From Novosphingobium subterraneum (lineage in GTDB: Bacteria > Pseudomonadota > Alphaproteobacteria > Sphingomonadales > Sphingomonadaceae): a stretch of DNA of 64,000 nucleotides. The notes beneath the pieces are model-generated. The model was not told the DNA's origin, did not search any database, and saw only the letters and a list, made by a program, of their open reading frames with translations. Shown here piece after piece: positions 40,445-50,081 of the stretch. Position numbers and translations under genes: made by a program. The stretch spans positions 62,001 to 126,000 of the forward strand of contig NZ_JRVC01000001.1 in NCBI RefSeq assembly GCF_000807925.1. Reading direction: 5' to 3'. The stretch's first letter is position 1; each line of letters starts with the position of its first letter.

Positions 40445-41965
40445 ATGTTCGAACAGGCCATCGAGACAATCAATGCCGCGCCAACTTTCCGGCATCGCTA
40501 CGACAATTTCATCGCCGGGCGCTGGAGCCCGCCTTCCACAGGCCAATATTTCGCCGACACGAGCCCGATCAACGGCGCGCTGATCGCCGAGTTCGCCCTC
40601 TCTACCACCGAAGATGTCGAGCGCGCGCTCGACGCTGCCCACTCCGCCAAGGACCAATGGGCGAGGCTTGCGCCGGCCGAGCGCGCAACGCTGCTCAACA
40701 GGATCGCCGACCGTCTGGAACACAATCTTGAACTGCTGGCGCTTGCCGAGACGATCGACAACGGCAAACCGATCCGCGAGACGCGCGCCGCCGACGTGCC
40801 GCTCGCGATCGACCATTTTCGTTATTTCGCCGGCTGCATCCGGGCGGAAGAAGGCACGATCTCGACGATCGACGCCGACACCATCGCCTATCATTTCCGC
40901 GAGCCGCTCGGCGTCGTTGGCCAGATCATCCCAAGGAACTTCCCGCTGCTGATGGCGGCATGGAAGATCGCCCCGGCGCTTGCCGCCGGCAACTGCACGG
41001 TCATCAAGCCGGCTTCACAGACGCCGCTCACGCTGCTGATGTTGGCCGAGCTGACCGCAGATATCCTGCCCCCGGGCGTGCTCAATGTGGTGACCGGACC
41101 AGGCCGGACCGTCGGTCAGGCGATCGCCGCCAATCCGCGGATCGCCAAGGTCTCGTTCACCGGCGAGACCGTGACCGGCAAGCAGATCATGCACGCTGCC
41201 GCGAATCACCTGATTCCGCAGACGATGGAGCTTGGCGGCAAGTCACCCAACATCTTCATGGCGGATGTCCTCAATGAGGACGACGCGTTCCTCGCCAAGG
41301 CGATCGAGGGCTTCACGCTGTTCGCATTCAACAAGGGCGAGGTCTGTACCTGTCCGTCGCGCGCGCTGGTGCACGAATCGATCTTTGATCGCTTCATCGA
41401 GCGTGCGGTCGCGCGCGTCGCCGCGATCCGCCAGGGCGATCCACTCGACCCCGCGACCCAGATCGGCGCCCAGGCCTCCGAGGACCAGCTCCACAAGATC
41501 CTTGGCTATATCGACGTCGGCAAGGCCGAGGGCGCGCAGTGCCTGACCGGCGGTGCGCGCGCGCTGCCCGGGGGTGACTTGAACAAGGGCTTCTTCGTCC
41601 AACCGACCGTGTTCGTGGGCCAGAACCACATGCGCATCTTCCAGGAGGAGATCTTCGGTCCGGTCCTGGCGGTGACGACCTTCAAGACGGTCGAGGAAGC
41701 GATCGCGATCGCCAACGACACCGCCTACGGCCTGGGTGCTGGTGTCTGGACCCGCAACGGCAACACTGCTTACCGGCTGGGCCGCGCGATTGAGGCCGGC
41801 CGGGTCTGGACCAACTGCTATCACCAATATCCCGCCCACGCCGCTTTCGGCGGATACAAGGCGTCGGGCTTCGGGCGCGAAAACCACAAGGCGATGCTCG
41901 ACCATTACCAGCAGACCAAGAACCTGCTCGTCTCTTACGACGAGCGCGCTCTCGGCCTGTTCTGA
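40445..41965 (+). CDS. Aldehyde dehydrogenase, ExaC-like, with Trp-to-Arg change
   Basis: A 506-residue NAD-dependent aldehyde dehydrogenase. The catalytic block GEVCTCPSR (Cys near residue 301) and [11 protein letters not shown] match the ExaC/acetaldehyde dehydrogenase group. It would oxidise aldehydes made by the neighbouring alcohol dehydrogenase, 25 nt downstream. One oddity: the family-conserved tetrad PWNF reads PRNF here, because codon 164 is AGG where TGG is expected. Arg at that site, next to the oxyanion-hole Asn, may impair activity; a sequencing error cannot be excluded. No clear Shine-Dalgarno precedes ATG 40445. Confidence 0.9.
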   Translation: MFEQAIETINAAPTFRHRYDNFIAGRWSPPSTGQYFADTSPINGALIAEFALSTTEDVERALDAAHSAKDQWARLAPAERATLLNRIADRLEHNLELLALAETIDNGKPIRETRAADVPLAIDHFRYFAGCIRAEEGTISTIDADTIAYHFREPLGVVGQIIPRNFPLLMAAWKIAPALAAGNCTVIKPASQTPLTLLMLAELTADILPPGVLNVVTGPGRTVGQAIAANPRIAKVSFTGETVTGKQIMHAAANHLIPQTMELGGKSPNIFMADVLNEDDAFLAKAIEGFTLFAFNKGEVCTCPSRALVHESIFDRFIERAVARVAAIRQGDPLDPATQIGAQASEDQLHKILGYIDVGKAEGAQCLTGGARALPGGDLNKGFFVQPTVFVGQNHMRIFQEEIFGPVLAVTTFKTVEEAIAIANDTAYGLGAGVWTRNGNTAYRLGRAIEAGRVWTNCYHQYPAHAAFGGYKASGFGRENHKAMLDHYQQTKNLLVSYDERALGLF

Positions 41966-41990
41966 CCTTCCTTCTGATGGAGAAGCAGAC

Positions 41991-43016
41991 ATGGCGAAAA
42001 CCATGAAGGCGGCAGTCGTCCGCGAATTCGGCCAGCCGCTGGTCATCGAGGAGGCGCCGATCCCAGTGGTCGGTCCTGGTCAGATACTCGTCAAGATCGC
42101 GGCGACCGGCGTGTGCCATACCGATCTGCATGCCGCCGAGGGCGATTGGCCGGTCAAGCCCAACCCGCCGTTCATTCCGGGCCATGAGGGCGTCGGCCAT
42201 GTCGCCGCGGTCGGATCGGACGTCACCCACGTCAAGGAAGGCGACCGCGTCGGCGTGCCCTGGCTGTACACAGCCTGCGGCCACTGCGTACATTGCCTGG
42301 GCGGCTGGGAAACGCTGTGCGAAAGTCAGCAAAACACCGGCTATTCGGTCAACGGCAGCTTCGCCGAATATGTCCTCGCCGACCCGAACTATGTCGGCCA
42401 CCTGCCCGACAATGTCGATTTTCTCGACATCGCGCCGATCCTCTGCGCGGGCGTCAACGTCTACAAAGGCCTCAAGGCCACCGAGGCGAAGCCGGGTCAA
42501 TGGGTTGTGATCTCCGGAATCGGGGGGCTTGGCCACATGGCCGTGCAATATGCCCGTGCGATGGGCCTCAACGTGGCGGCGGTCGACATCGACGATCGCA
42601 AGCTCGATCTCGCATCTCGTCTCGGTGCCACGCTGACGATCAACGCGTGCGATGAGATTCCTTCGGCGGCCCTCAAGAAGGCGATCGGCGGCGCGCATGG
42701 CGCGCTGGTCACTGCGGTCTCGCCCACAGCGTTCCAGCAGGCGCTCGGCATGGTCCGCCGTGGTGGCACGGTGGCGCTCAACGGTCTGCCGCCAGGCGAC
42801 TTTCCGCTGTCAATCTTCGACACCGTTCTCAACGGTATCACCGTGCGCGGCTCGATCGTCGGCACCAGGCTCGACCTTCTCGAAGCGCTGACCTTCGCCG
42901 GCGAGGGCAAGGTCCACGCAACCGTGCATGCGGAGAAGCTCGAGAACATCAACGATGTCTTCTCGCGCATGCGTCACGGCGACATCGAAGGCCGGATCGT
43001 TCTCGATCTGGCGTGA
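41991..43016 (+). CDS. Zinc-dependent alcohol dehydrogenase, AdhP type
   Basis: A 341-residue medium-chain dehydrogenase. Catalytic-zinc ligands GVCHTDLH and GHEGVG, structural-zinc cysteines [15 protein letters not shown], and the Rossmann motif [17 protein letters not shown] are all present. The closing GRIVLDL is typical of AdhP. It would interconvert primary alcohols and aldehydes with NAD. It lies 25 nt after the aldehyde dehydrogenase and 27 nt before copA, so alcohol oxidation is likely co-expressed with copper detoxification. Its length is normal. Confidence 0.93.
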   Translation: MAKTMKAAVVREFGQPLVIEEAPIPVVGPGQILVKIAATGVCHTDLHAAEGDWPVKPNPPFIPGHEGVGHVAAVGSDVTHVKEGDRVGVPWLYTACGHCVHCLGGWETLCESQQNTGYSVNGSFAEYVLADPNYVGHLPDNVDFLDIAPILCAGVNVYKGLKATEAKPGQWVVISGIGGLGHMAVQYARAMGLNVAAVDIDDRKLDLASRLGATLTINACDEIPSAALKKAIGGAHGALVTAVSPTAFQQALGMVRRGGTVALNGLPPGDFPLSIFDTVLNGITVRGSIVGTRLDLLEALTFAGEGKVHATVHAEKLENINDVFSRMRHGDIEGRIVLDLA

Positions 43017-43043
43017 TCCCATCATTCGCGAAAGATACTGTCC

Positions 43044-44735
43044 ATGCTTCCTTTCCACAGCCTGCCTATCGCGCGGCGCCATTTCGTCCAGGGTCTGGCG
43101 GTCGGCGGTGCGGTTGCAGGCTTCACCCCGGCGCTTCTCGCACGGTCCACTGCCGCTTCGGCGGCAGAGCTGCGCGGCACCGAGTTCGACCTTGAGATCG
43201 CCGAGCTGCCGGTCAATTTCACCGGCAAGCGCCGGGTCGCGACTGCGGTGAACGGGGCCGTGCCCGCGCCGGTTCTCCGGCTGCTGGAAGGCGACACGGT
43301 TACGCTGCGCGTACGCAACAGCCTCAAGGAGATGTCGAGCATCCATTGGCACGGCATCATCCTTCCGGCCGAGATGGACGGCGTGCCGGGCATCAGCTTC
43401 GCCGGCATCGCGCCCGGCGAGACCTTCACTTACCGCTTCGAGCTGCGCCAATCGGGCACTTACTGGTATCATGCCCACACGCTTGCCGAGCAGACCGGCC
43501 TTTATGGCGCGATCGTCGTCGAACCGCGTGGGCCCGTCGCCGCGCCGGATCGGGACTATACGGTGATCCTCAGCGACTGGTCTGACGAACCGCCATTGCA
43601 GATCTTCACCAACCTCAAGAAGCTGAGCAGCTACTACAATTTCGCGCAGCCGACGGCGGGCGACTTCCTCAAGGACGTACGCCAACTGGGGCTCGGCAAG
43701 GCGCTCGATCGGCGGGCGATGTGGAATGGCGCGCGGATGAGCCCGACCGATTACAGCGACGTCTCGGCGGCGACTTACACCTACCTCATGAACGGGACGC
43801 CGCCTGCGGGCAACTGGACCGGCATCGCCGCGCCCGGCGAGCGGGTCCGGCTGCGCTTCATCTGTGCGGGGACCGCGACCTTTTTCGACGTACGGATTCC
43901 GGGGGTCGCGCTGACCATCGTCGCGACCGACGGGCAACCTGTCGAACCGGTTACGGTCGACGAGTTTCGCATCGGCCCCGGCGAGACCTACGATGCCGAG
44001 TTCACCATGCCCGACGCTGAAGCCCATACGATCTTCGCTCAGTCGATCGACCGGACCGGCTATGCCCGCGGCACGATCGCGCCTGCGCCTGGCATGACTG
44101 CGGCGGTACCGCCGCTCGACGAACGGCCCTGGCTCGAACCAATCGACATGATGGGTGCAATGGCCGCGATGGACGGCGGCGAACACGCCGGACATGGGAT
44201 GGCCGAAATGCCGCCCAAGGCCCGGCACGCCCGCACTGAATATGGCGCGAACACCGACATGCGGGTCGATTATCCCCGCAGAAATCTCGACGATCCCGGC
44301 GCCGGCTTGCGTGACCGCCCCTGGCGCGTTCTGACGCTGGCGGACCTGCGCACGCCGAACGGCGATCCCGATCCCCGCGAGCCGGAACGCGAGATCGAAC
44401 TCCACCTCAACGGCAATATGGAGCGCTTCATCTGGGCGCTCGACGGGATCAAGCTCAATGACTCGCGCCCTCTGCATTTCCGCCCGAACGAGCGGCTTCG
44501 CGTCACGTTGGTGAACGACACGATGATGTCCCATCCGATGCATCTCCACGGAATGTGGAGCGATGTCGAAGGCCCGGATGGCAAGTTTCGGGTGCGCAAG
44601 CATACCGTAGTCGTCCAGCCCGCCCAGCGCGTCAGCTTCCGCGTGACGGCCGATGCGATGGGCCGATGGGCGTTCCACTGCCACCTGCTCTACCATATGG
44701 CGGCCGGCATGTTCCGCGAGGTGGTGGTCGCATGA
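43044..44735 (+). CDS. copA: Periplasmic multicopper oxidase CopA, first copy
   Basis: A 563-residue multicopper oxidase. A twin-arginine-like signal (ARRHFVQGLAVGGAVAG) targets it to the periplasm. Copper ligands occur in the four usual blocks: SIHWHG, YWYHAHT, HPMHLHG and HCHLLYHMAAGM. It would oxidise Cu(I) to Cu(II) and bind copper. The Met-rich insert is short (IDMMGAMAAMDGGEHAGHGM, about residues 367-390) compared with the second copy at 53647. It overlaps copB by ATGA. Positioned after the dehydrogenase pair, it begins the first copAB. Confidence 0.93.
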   Translation: MLPFHSLPIARRHFVQGLAVGGAVAGFTPALLARSTAASAAELRGTEFDLEIAELPVNFTGKRRVATAVNGAVPAPVLRLLEGDTVTLRVRNSLKEMSSIHWHGIILPAEMDGVPGISFAGIAPGETFTYRFELRQSGTYWYHAHTLAEQTGLYGAIVVEPRGPVAAPDRDYTVILSDWSDEPPLQIFTNLKKLSSYYNFAQPTAGDFLKDVRQLGLGKALDRRAMWNGARMSPTDYSDVSAATYTYLMNGTPPAGNWTGIAAPGERVRLRFICAGTATFFDVRIPGVALTIVATDGQPVEPVTVDEFRIGPGETYDAEFTMPDAEAHTIFAQSIDRTGYARGTIAPAPGMTAAVPPLDERPWLEPIDMMGAMAAMDGGEHAGHGMAEMPPKARHARTEYGANTDMRVDYPRRNLDDPGAGLRDRPWRVLTLADLRTPNGDPDPREPEREIELHLNGNMERFIWALDGIKLNDSRPLHFRPNERLRVTLVNDTMMSHPMHLHGMWSDVEGPDGKFRVRKHTVVVQPAQRVSFRVTADAMGRWAFHCHLLYHMAAGMFREVVVA

Positions 44736-45718
44736 TGAGCCACGCACACCCCCGCACCGCACAATTCGCTCTCGCCACCATCGTCTCGGTTGCGGTCGCG
44801 ACTCCAGTTCGGGCCCAGGAAGCTCCGCAACAGCCACCGGCCGCTTCCCAGGCCGACCAGTCGGTCAAGCCCGCGCAGGAGCCGCAGCCCGCTCCGCCGG
44901 TCGAAAATCATGCGAGTATGAACATGCCCGGCATGGATATGTCCGGAGCGGGCAGGTCGCCAGACAGCACGGAGATGGACACGGGCAAGATGCAGGGCGG
45001 CAGGGCACCGCGCGATGCCCGCAATTCCGACGACTATGCCGATGGTTACCGCAACTCGACGCTGCCCAATTACGAAATGGCCGACAAGCTCTCGATCCCC
45101 AAGATCCTGGTCGATGAGCTCGAGTTCGCCACGGGCAACGAGGGACAGGGGTTCGGCTGGACAGTGCTGGTCACAAACGGGCCGGACGACAACAAGCTCT
45201 GGCTCCGCAGCCAGGGGCTCAAGAATTCACGCGATCGGCTCGATCCCGAGAGCAGCGTCGAAGGGTTCTGGTGGCACGGCGGGGGCGCATTCTGGGGTAC
45301 GTTGGTCGGCGTTCGCCAGGATCTCGGGAAAGGTGGCACGACTTGGGCCGCCGTCGGCGTTGAGGGCCTCGCTCCCTACTGGTTCGACATTCAGCTGACC
45401 GGCTATGTGGGCGCCGATGGCCGCTTGGCGGCGCGCGCCAAGGCCTCCTATGAAATCCTGTTCACCAATCGCCTCATCCTGACGCCTCAAGTCGAGACCA
45501 ACATCTACAGCAAGCGATCTACCGACCGCGAGCTTGGTGGCGGCTTCAGCAATGTCGAACTCAGCGGTCGCCTGCGCTACGAGTTTTCTCGAAAGTCCGC
45601 GCCCTATGTCGGTTTCGTCTGGGAACGCGCGCTCGGCGGCACCGCCGACTTTCGGCGCGCCGAGGGCGAAAGCCCGGTCGAACGTCGCGTCGTCGTCGGC
45701 TTCCGACTGTTGCTGTGA
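44732..45718 (+). CDS. copB: Outer-membrane copper resistance protein CopB, first copy
   Basis: A 328-residue CopB. After the signal peptide (about residues 1-29) a Pro/Gln linker and a Met-rich stretch (MNMPGMDMSGAGR) precede the conserved C-terminal beta-barrel (about 130-328; GFGWTVLVTNGPDDNKLWLR through the closing VERRVVVGFRLLL). CopB is an outer-membrane barrel that helps sequester or export periplasmic copper. It has no PEHAxMGHC repeats, unlike the second copy. It overlaps copA and the MFS gene by 4 nt each, so the three are one unit. Confidence 0.9.
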   Translation: MMSHAHPRTAQFALATIVSVAVATPVRAQEAPQQPPAASQADQSVKPAQEPQPAPPVENHASMNMPGMDMSGAGRSPDSTEMDTGKMQGGRAPRDARNSDDYADGYRNSTLPNYEMADKLSIPKILVDELEFATGNEGQGFGWTVLVTNGPDDNKLWLRSQGLKNSRDRLDPESSVEGFWWHGGGAFWGTLVGVRQDLGKGGTTWAAVGVEGLAPYWFDIQLTGYVGADGRLAARAKASYEILFTNRLILTPQVETNIYSKRSTDRELGGGFSNVELSGRLRYEFSRKSAPYVGFVWERALGGTADFRRAEGESPVERRVVVGFRLLL

Positions 45719-46935
45719 TTCTGGGGCGGCTGTCCGAGACATGGCAGACCGGCCTCGGCCATCTTGCGCGCCCGCAAGGCAGGCAATCGCTCTCGTCCAT
45801 TCTTCTTCTGCTCGCCGTAGCCGCTGCTGCGGCGGGGCAGACCGCCATTCTCGCCTTCCTTCCGGCCCTGGTTGATCGCAATGCCGCACAGCTTGCGCCG
45901 CGCCTGCATGACTTCCACGTCGCCAGCCTTACCGGCGTCCATCCGCTCGCGGCCTTGCTGCTGGCCCCGCTCTGGGGCTGGCTCGCGGATCGGATGGATT
46001 ACCGGATCCTGCTTCGCACCGCTCTCGTCGCACTCGCATTCGCGACGGCGCCAGTCGGAGCGGTGCCGCTACCGGCTCTCTATCTGCTCCGCGCGCTGGC
46101 CGGCATGGCCGCTGCGGCCATCATCCCGCTGGCGTTGCTGTCCGCGAGCTTCGCGGTTCCCGAGCGCGGCGAGCAGGCGAAGCGCTTTACCTGGCTAACG
46201 GGGTTCGTCTTCCTGGGGGACATGATTGGGCCTTTGCTCGCAGAGGGTTCCGCCGCCGTAACTCCCGGCGCACCCCTGCTGATGGTGGCGCTCGGCATCG
46301 CTGGCGTCGCCAGCCTGCTGTGCTTCGCCCATCTGCCGCCTCGGTGCATCGCTTGTTCCGAGATTCGCCACCCGCAATCGTCGTCCAGCCCCGCGATCTC
46401 GATGCTACTGCTCATCGCGGTCGTTGGTGGCGGTGGGCTCGCGGCCATGCATGTCGCCCTGCTCATCCCGCGAAGCACGGATGCGCCCAATCGAGAGACG
46501 ATCGCCTGGATGCTTAGCCTTTGCGGGTTCGCCATGCTTGCCGCGCAGCTGTTCCTTGCAAGAGTCACCTGGCTCGTGACCTCACCGAGACGCCTCGCCG
46601 GCATTACCCTTGCCCTTCTCGCGTCAAGCGTCTTCCTCTATTCCCTCAACCTTGCGACCCTGCCTATGGCTGGCACCATCTTTGTGGCCGGCTGGAGTTC
46701 CGCAAGCCTTCGCCTGATCACCAGTTTCTGGATCGGCGGAAACACAGCTCCTTCGGGCTCGAGACTGGGTTTGCAGCATGCGGCGGCCAGCATCGGCCAG
46801 GCGCTTGCACCATTGGCCTTCGCACTGGCATCGCCGCAATATCAACCCGTCATCCTCTGGAGCATCGGCAGCCTTGCGCTGCTTCTCCTGCTTGTTCTGC
46901 CCCTTGTCTGGAGAGGGGCGACATCAGTCCAATGA
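45715..46935 (+). CDS. MFS transporter cotranslated with copAB
   Basis: A 406-residue major-facilitator protein with about twelve hydrophobic segments. The motif LLAPLWGWLADRMDYRILLR at the TM2-TM3 loop is the MFS signature. The second half contains a His/Cys patch (RCIACSEIRHPQ) in the central loop. Its GTG start at 45715 overlaps the copB stop, so the two are coupled. Linked MFS proteins near copper genes can act as copper or metallophore transporters, but the substrate here is unknown. Confidence 0.8.
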   Translation: MILGRLSETWQTGLGHLARPQGRQSLSSILLLLAVAAAAAGQTAILAFLPALVDRNAAQLAPRLHDFHVASLTGVHPLAALLLAPLWGWLADRMDYRILLRTALVALAFATAPVGAVPLPALYLLRALAGMAAAAIIPLALLSASFAVPERGEQAKRFTWLTGFVFLGDMIGPLLAEGSAAVTPGAPLLMVALGIAGVASLLCFAHLPPRCIACSEIRHPQSSSSPAISMLLLIAVVGGGGLAAMHVALLIPRSTDAPNRETIAWMLSLCGFAMLAAQLFLARVTWLVTSPRRLAGITLALLASSVFLYSLNLATLPMAGTIFVAGWSSASLRLITSFWIGGNTAPSGSRLGLQHAAASIGQALAPLAFALASPQYQPVILWSIGSLALLLLLVLPLVWRGATSVQ

Positions 46936-47059
46936 TAGTGGACGTCGGGCAACGGCCACATACTCCACCCGGGTTTCACCAACGGGGCCGCGCTTGGTCT
47001 TGGCCACCCTTTGGGCTGCCCAATACAAGGACCGCGCACTGAGAGAGCCGGAGACCAGA

Positions 47060-47506
47060 CTAGCAGCCGCACCCTGTGCCGCCTTCGCGGTCCTCGTCAC
47101 AATCCCCAGGCTCGGCGCAGTCGCACAAGCGGTACAGCGCCTCGAGAACCGGTGTTCGGATGAAGGGTTTCTGGATCACTTCTGCATAGCCGCAAGCTTT
47201 GGCCCGCAACCTCAGCTCGCGATCGCAAGATGCGCATATGAGGATCGCGGGGCCGCTCCATCCCTTGGCCCTGAACGCGCCGAGCAAGCTGACGCCATCG
47301 AGATCCGGCATGTTGTAATCGGCAATCATGCAGTCGGCGGAGAGCGAAGCCGGATCGGCCAGCAAGGCCGATGCCGATCGGTAGCTGAGCGGTTCATAAC
47401 CCCGCGCATGCAGCAAGAATTGCAACGAACGGCGGATACTGGCCTCATCGTCGGTGATGAGAACCTTGTAGCGCTTCTTGCCAGGCTCGCTCTGACTTGT
47501 GGACAT
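47060..47506 (-). CDS. Stand-alone receiver protein with Cys-rich tail
   Basis: A 148-residue single-domain response regulator. The receiver carries ITDDEASIRR, the phosphoacceptor Asp in MIADYNMPDLDG and Lys in IQKPFI. It has no output domain; instead the last 25 residues hold CDCAEPGDC and end GCGC, a likely metal or redox site. It may act as a phosphate sink or bridge for the neighbouring FixL, or sense metal itself. The 27-bp promoter element with TACGTA lies in the 100 nt upstream of its start. Confidence 0.85.
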   Translation of the reverse strand: MSTSQSEPGKKRYKVLITDDEASIRRSLQFLLHARGYEPLSYRSASALLADPASLSADCMIADYNMPDLDGVSLLGAFRAKGWSGPAILICASCDRELRLRAKACGYAEVIQKPFIRTPVLEALYRLCDCAEPGDCDEDREGGTGCGC

Positions 47507-47573
47507 GGACCCTGTAACTGAAACTGAGAAGGCAACTCCTATCAGGAATCGCCGGTCTTGCGGACAATGTCCT

Positions 47574-47600
47574 TACGTAGATGTCACAGAATCCTAGATT
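47574..47600 (-). promoter_or_regulatory. Conserved 27-bp promoter element with TACGTA, copy 2
   Basis: Upstream of the lone receiver gene and downstream of fixJ. It shares about 20 of 27 positions with 32361-32387, including TAGATGTCACA, and contains TACGTA at 47574-47579. A direct candidate for autoregulation of the FixJ system. Confidence 0.45.
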
Positions 47601-47606
47601 CTTGTG

Positions 47607-48215
47607 CTAAAGACCAGCGGCGAAGGCAATCCGCAGCAGATCGGACAGGCTGTGCACATCGAGTTTTTGCATCAGGCTTGCCCGGTGAACCTCGACGGTG
47701 CGCGACGAACACCCGAGATCATAGGCGATCGTCTTGTTGGGATAGCCCTTGGCCAGACCCTCGAGGATCTCGCGTTCACGCGGCGTGAGTGACGCTATCC
47801 GCGTCCGCGCCTCCCGCTCTTCGAGATCGCGGCTATCGTTGCGTTCAAGTCTCGCAAACGCCCGCTCGAGGGCGCCGAGAAGCGCGGCCTTTTCGAACGG
47901 TTTTTCGAGGAACTCGACCGCTCCGGCCTTCATCGCCTGGACGGCAACGGTCACATCGCCATGACCGGTAAGGACGATCACCGGCATGTCGATACCGCGA
48001 TCGGCCAACGCGGCCTGGACCTCAAGCCCATCCATCTCTGGCATCCGAACGTCTAGCACCACGCACCCTTTCGGCGCGGATTTCGCCGACTTCAAGAATT
48101 CGACGCCCGAACCATAGGACAGAACCTTGTAGCCCGCGCGCGACAAGACGAAGCCCGCAGATTTGCGGATAGCTTCTTCGTCATCGACGAGGTGAACGAC
48201 ACGACTATCGCTCAT
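47607..48215 (-). CDS. fixJ: FixJ-type response regulator
   Basis: A 202-residue regulator. Receiver: [12 protein letters not shown], phosphoacceptor in [20 protein letters not shown] and LEKPF. Output: LuxR/NarL-type helix-turn-helix [20 protein letters not shown] through [20 protein letters not shown]. This closely resembles rhizobial FixJ. Phosphorylated FixJ activates transcription of hypoxia genes. ATG 48215 overlaps the end of fixL by 11 nt on the minus strand. The first recognisable targets in the window would be the TACGTA-bearing promoters. Confidence 0.92.
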   Translation of the reverse strand: MSDSRVVHLVDDEEAIRKSAGFVLSRAGYKVLSYGSGVEFLKSAKSAPKGCVVLDVRMPEMDGLEVQAALADRGIDMPVIVLTGHGDVTVAVQAMKAGAVEFLEKPFEKAALLGALERAFARLERNDSRDLEEREARTRIASLTPREREILEGLAKGYPNKTIAYDLGCSSRTVEVHRASLMQKLDVHSLSDLLRIAFAAGL

Positions 48216-49746
48216 CGGCAGCCTCCTCAGCCGCATGCATCAGCGTGAAATGAAAACGGCTTCCGCCGGTGTCGGGATGCTCGGCCCAAATGCGTCCCCC
48301 ATGGGCTTCGACGATCGTGCGGCAGATCGACAGGCCCAACCCCATCCCTTCCTGCTTGCCGCTGACGAAGGCCTCGAACAGTCGAGGGCGGATGTCGGGC
48401 GCGATGCCGGGGCCGGTGTCGTGCACCGTGACTTCGACGTATCCGTCCGGCCGAAGCCTGGTTCCAACGGTCAAATCCCGGACTTGGCTTTGCGCCGTGG
48501 CCTCAACCGCGTTGCGCATCAGGTTGAGCAGAACTTGCTGGATCTGCACCCGATCGACCAGCACTGGCGTCGCCAGCGGGTCGAGGTTGAACAAGGCGCG
48601 CACGCCATTCTCGCGGGCACCGGTTAGCGCGAGCCGACCGGCATCCTCGATCAGGCCAGGCAATTGCTCGACGCGCTTGTCGACCTCGCCCTTCGCAACG
48701 AATTCGCGCAGCCGGCGAACAATGTCGCCGGCCCGGAATGTCTCGTTCGCCGCTTCCGCGAGCGCGTCGCGCATGATTATCGCGTTCTCGTCGGCCGCCT
48801 CCTCGAGCATGTCGCGCGATTCCTCCAGATAGTTCGCCACGGCGGTCAACGGCTGGTTGAGTTCGTGCGCCAGCGTTGAGGCCATGGTGCCCATGGCGCT
48901 CAGCCGCGAGACATGGACCAGTTCGGCTTGCAATTCCTTGAGCTTGAGCTCGTCGCGCTCCTTCTCCGTCAGGTCGCGGATGAAGCCCGTGAAAATCCGT
49001 TCGCCATCCTTCCCCGCCTCGCCAACCGAGAGTTCAAGCGGAAAGGTCGTTCCATCGCGCCGTTGTCCGGTCACGACCCGGCCGATCCCGATGATCCGCT
49101 TCTCGCCGGTCGTGCAGTAGTGCTCCAGATAGGCGTCGTGGCGTTCGCGATCCGGAGTGGGCATCAGGCACGATACGTTGGCTCCGAGCAGCTCGCTTTC
49201 CTCATAGCCGAACAATCGTTCGGCCGCGGCGCTGAACGAGGAAATCCGGCCACGCTCATCGATCACGATCATGGCGTCCGGAACCGTCGCCAGGATCGAG
49301 TTCAAATGCTGTTCGCGCGCCTCCATCGCCTCGCGGATCGCGGCCTCTTCGGTGACATCGCGCGCGATGCAGAAATAGCCCAGCAATCGGTCGCCTTCGC
49401 GCAAGGCAGCAAACGACACATGTGCGAGATATTCCAAGCCCGATTGGCGAACCCGCCAGCCATTGCGCTCAAACGACTTGCCACGCCGGGCCGCTTCAAG
49501 ATCGGCAACCGGAAGACCGGAAGCGGCTTCATCGGGCGCGTAGAAAATTTCGTGAGACTGACCGATAGCATCGGCCGGACACCAATGGTCGGCGCGCCCT
49601 TCGTCGTCGCTCAGCGCCAGGATCTGGCCACGACTATCGAGCAAAACAAAAAAATGCCCAGGGGCGCTCAGGAAGGCGAGATAGGCGAGCCGAGGCAGGT
49701 CTGGCTGGTTGCCATCCGGGGCCGGCCTGTGCCGATCGCCCGCCAT
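48205..49746 (-). CDS. fixL: FixL-type haem PAS oxygen-sensor histidine kinase
   Basis: A 513-residue soluble kinase: PAS 1 (about residues 20-120), PAS 2 with the haem pocket (about 130-245), HisKA with [19 protein letters not shown], and HATPase with [18 protein letters not shown] and [21 protein letters not shown] 2 strongly resembles Bradyrhizobium Fix[14 protein letters not shown] and [19 protein letters not shown]. The haem-ligand His (FixL His200) and the Arg equivalent to Arg220 are kept, while Arg206 is His and His214 is Arg. Oxygen binding would inhibit the kinase. The family in rhizobia usually has membrane segments; none are seen here. ATG 49746 is the first Met that fits PAS 1. 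Confidence 0.93.
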   Translation of the reverse strand: MAGDRHRPAPDGNQPDLPRLAYLAFLSAPGHFFVLLDSRGQILALSDDEGRADHWCPADAIGQSHEIFYAPDEAASGLPVADLEAARRGKSFERNGWRVRQSGLEYLAHVSFAALREGDRLLGYFCIARDVTEEAAIREAMEAREQHLNSILATVPDAMIVIDERGRISSFSAAAERLFGYEESELLGANVSCLMPTPDRERHDAYLEHYCTTGEKRIIGIGRVVTGQRRDGTTFPLELSVGEAGKDGERIFTGFIRDLTEKERDELKLKELQAELVHVSRLSAMGTMASTLAHELNQPLTAVANYLEESRDMLEEAADENAIIMRDALAEAANETFRAGDIVRRLREFVAKGEVDKRVEQLPGLIEDAGRLALTGARENGVRALFNLDPLATPVLVDRVQIQQVLLNLMRNAVEATAQSQVRDLTVGTRLRPDGYVEVTVHDTGPGIAPDIRPRLFEAFVSGKQEGMGLGLSICRTIVEAHGGRIWAEHPDTGGSRFHFTLMHAAEEAADER

Positions 49747-50081
49747 GTCTAGCACGCCACGCTTGCGACCCGCGGGCGGAAAAGCCGGTCCTCGCGAAAG
49801 TCGCTTCGGGCAGTCATTGGAAACATGCGAATGGAATCTTCCGGTACACGCGCTGGGCCTTCGTTCTAGAATACGCACAGCGACCGGCCACCCCTCACGA
49901 ATTTCGGACACGTGTCCCGTCCGCTGGCCGCACCGGTGAGGCGCGCTCATATTTTTCCCGGGAATCACCCCCGTGAGGGCTGCAGCGCTCGGGACAGCCC
50001 TCTCGGGGGTGATTGGCAGTTTACCGCGACATTTCGGCCTCGTTTGCAACGGCGGACCGGTCGAGTCAGCGCCGCAAACGG
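49747..50081. other. Gap containing a 20-bp imperfect inverted repeat
   Basis: About 335 nt between fixL and the DUF411 gene with no supported coding sequence. AT-rich in part (TATTTTTCCCGGG), with an inverted repeat at 49963-50014. It marks the boundary between the first and second copper modules. Confidence 0.45.
49963..50014. repeat. 20-bp inverted repeat, 19 of 20 matched
   Basis: Left arm 49963-49982 (begins AATCACCCCCG, ends GAGGGCTG), right arm 49995-50014, 12-nt loop. It is downstream of the DUF411 gene on the minus strand. No T tract follows on either strand, so it could be a transposon or MITE end pair, or a protein-dependent terminator. Confidence 0.5.
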
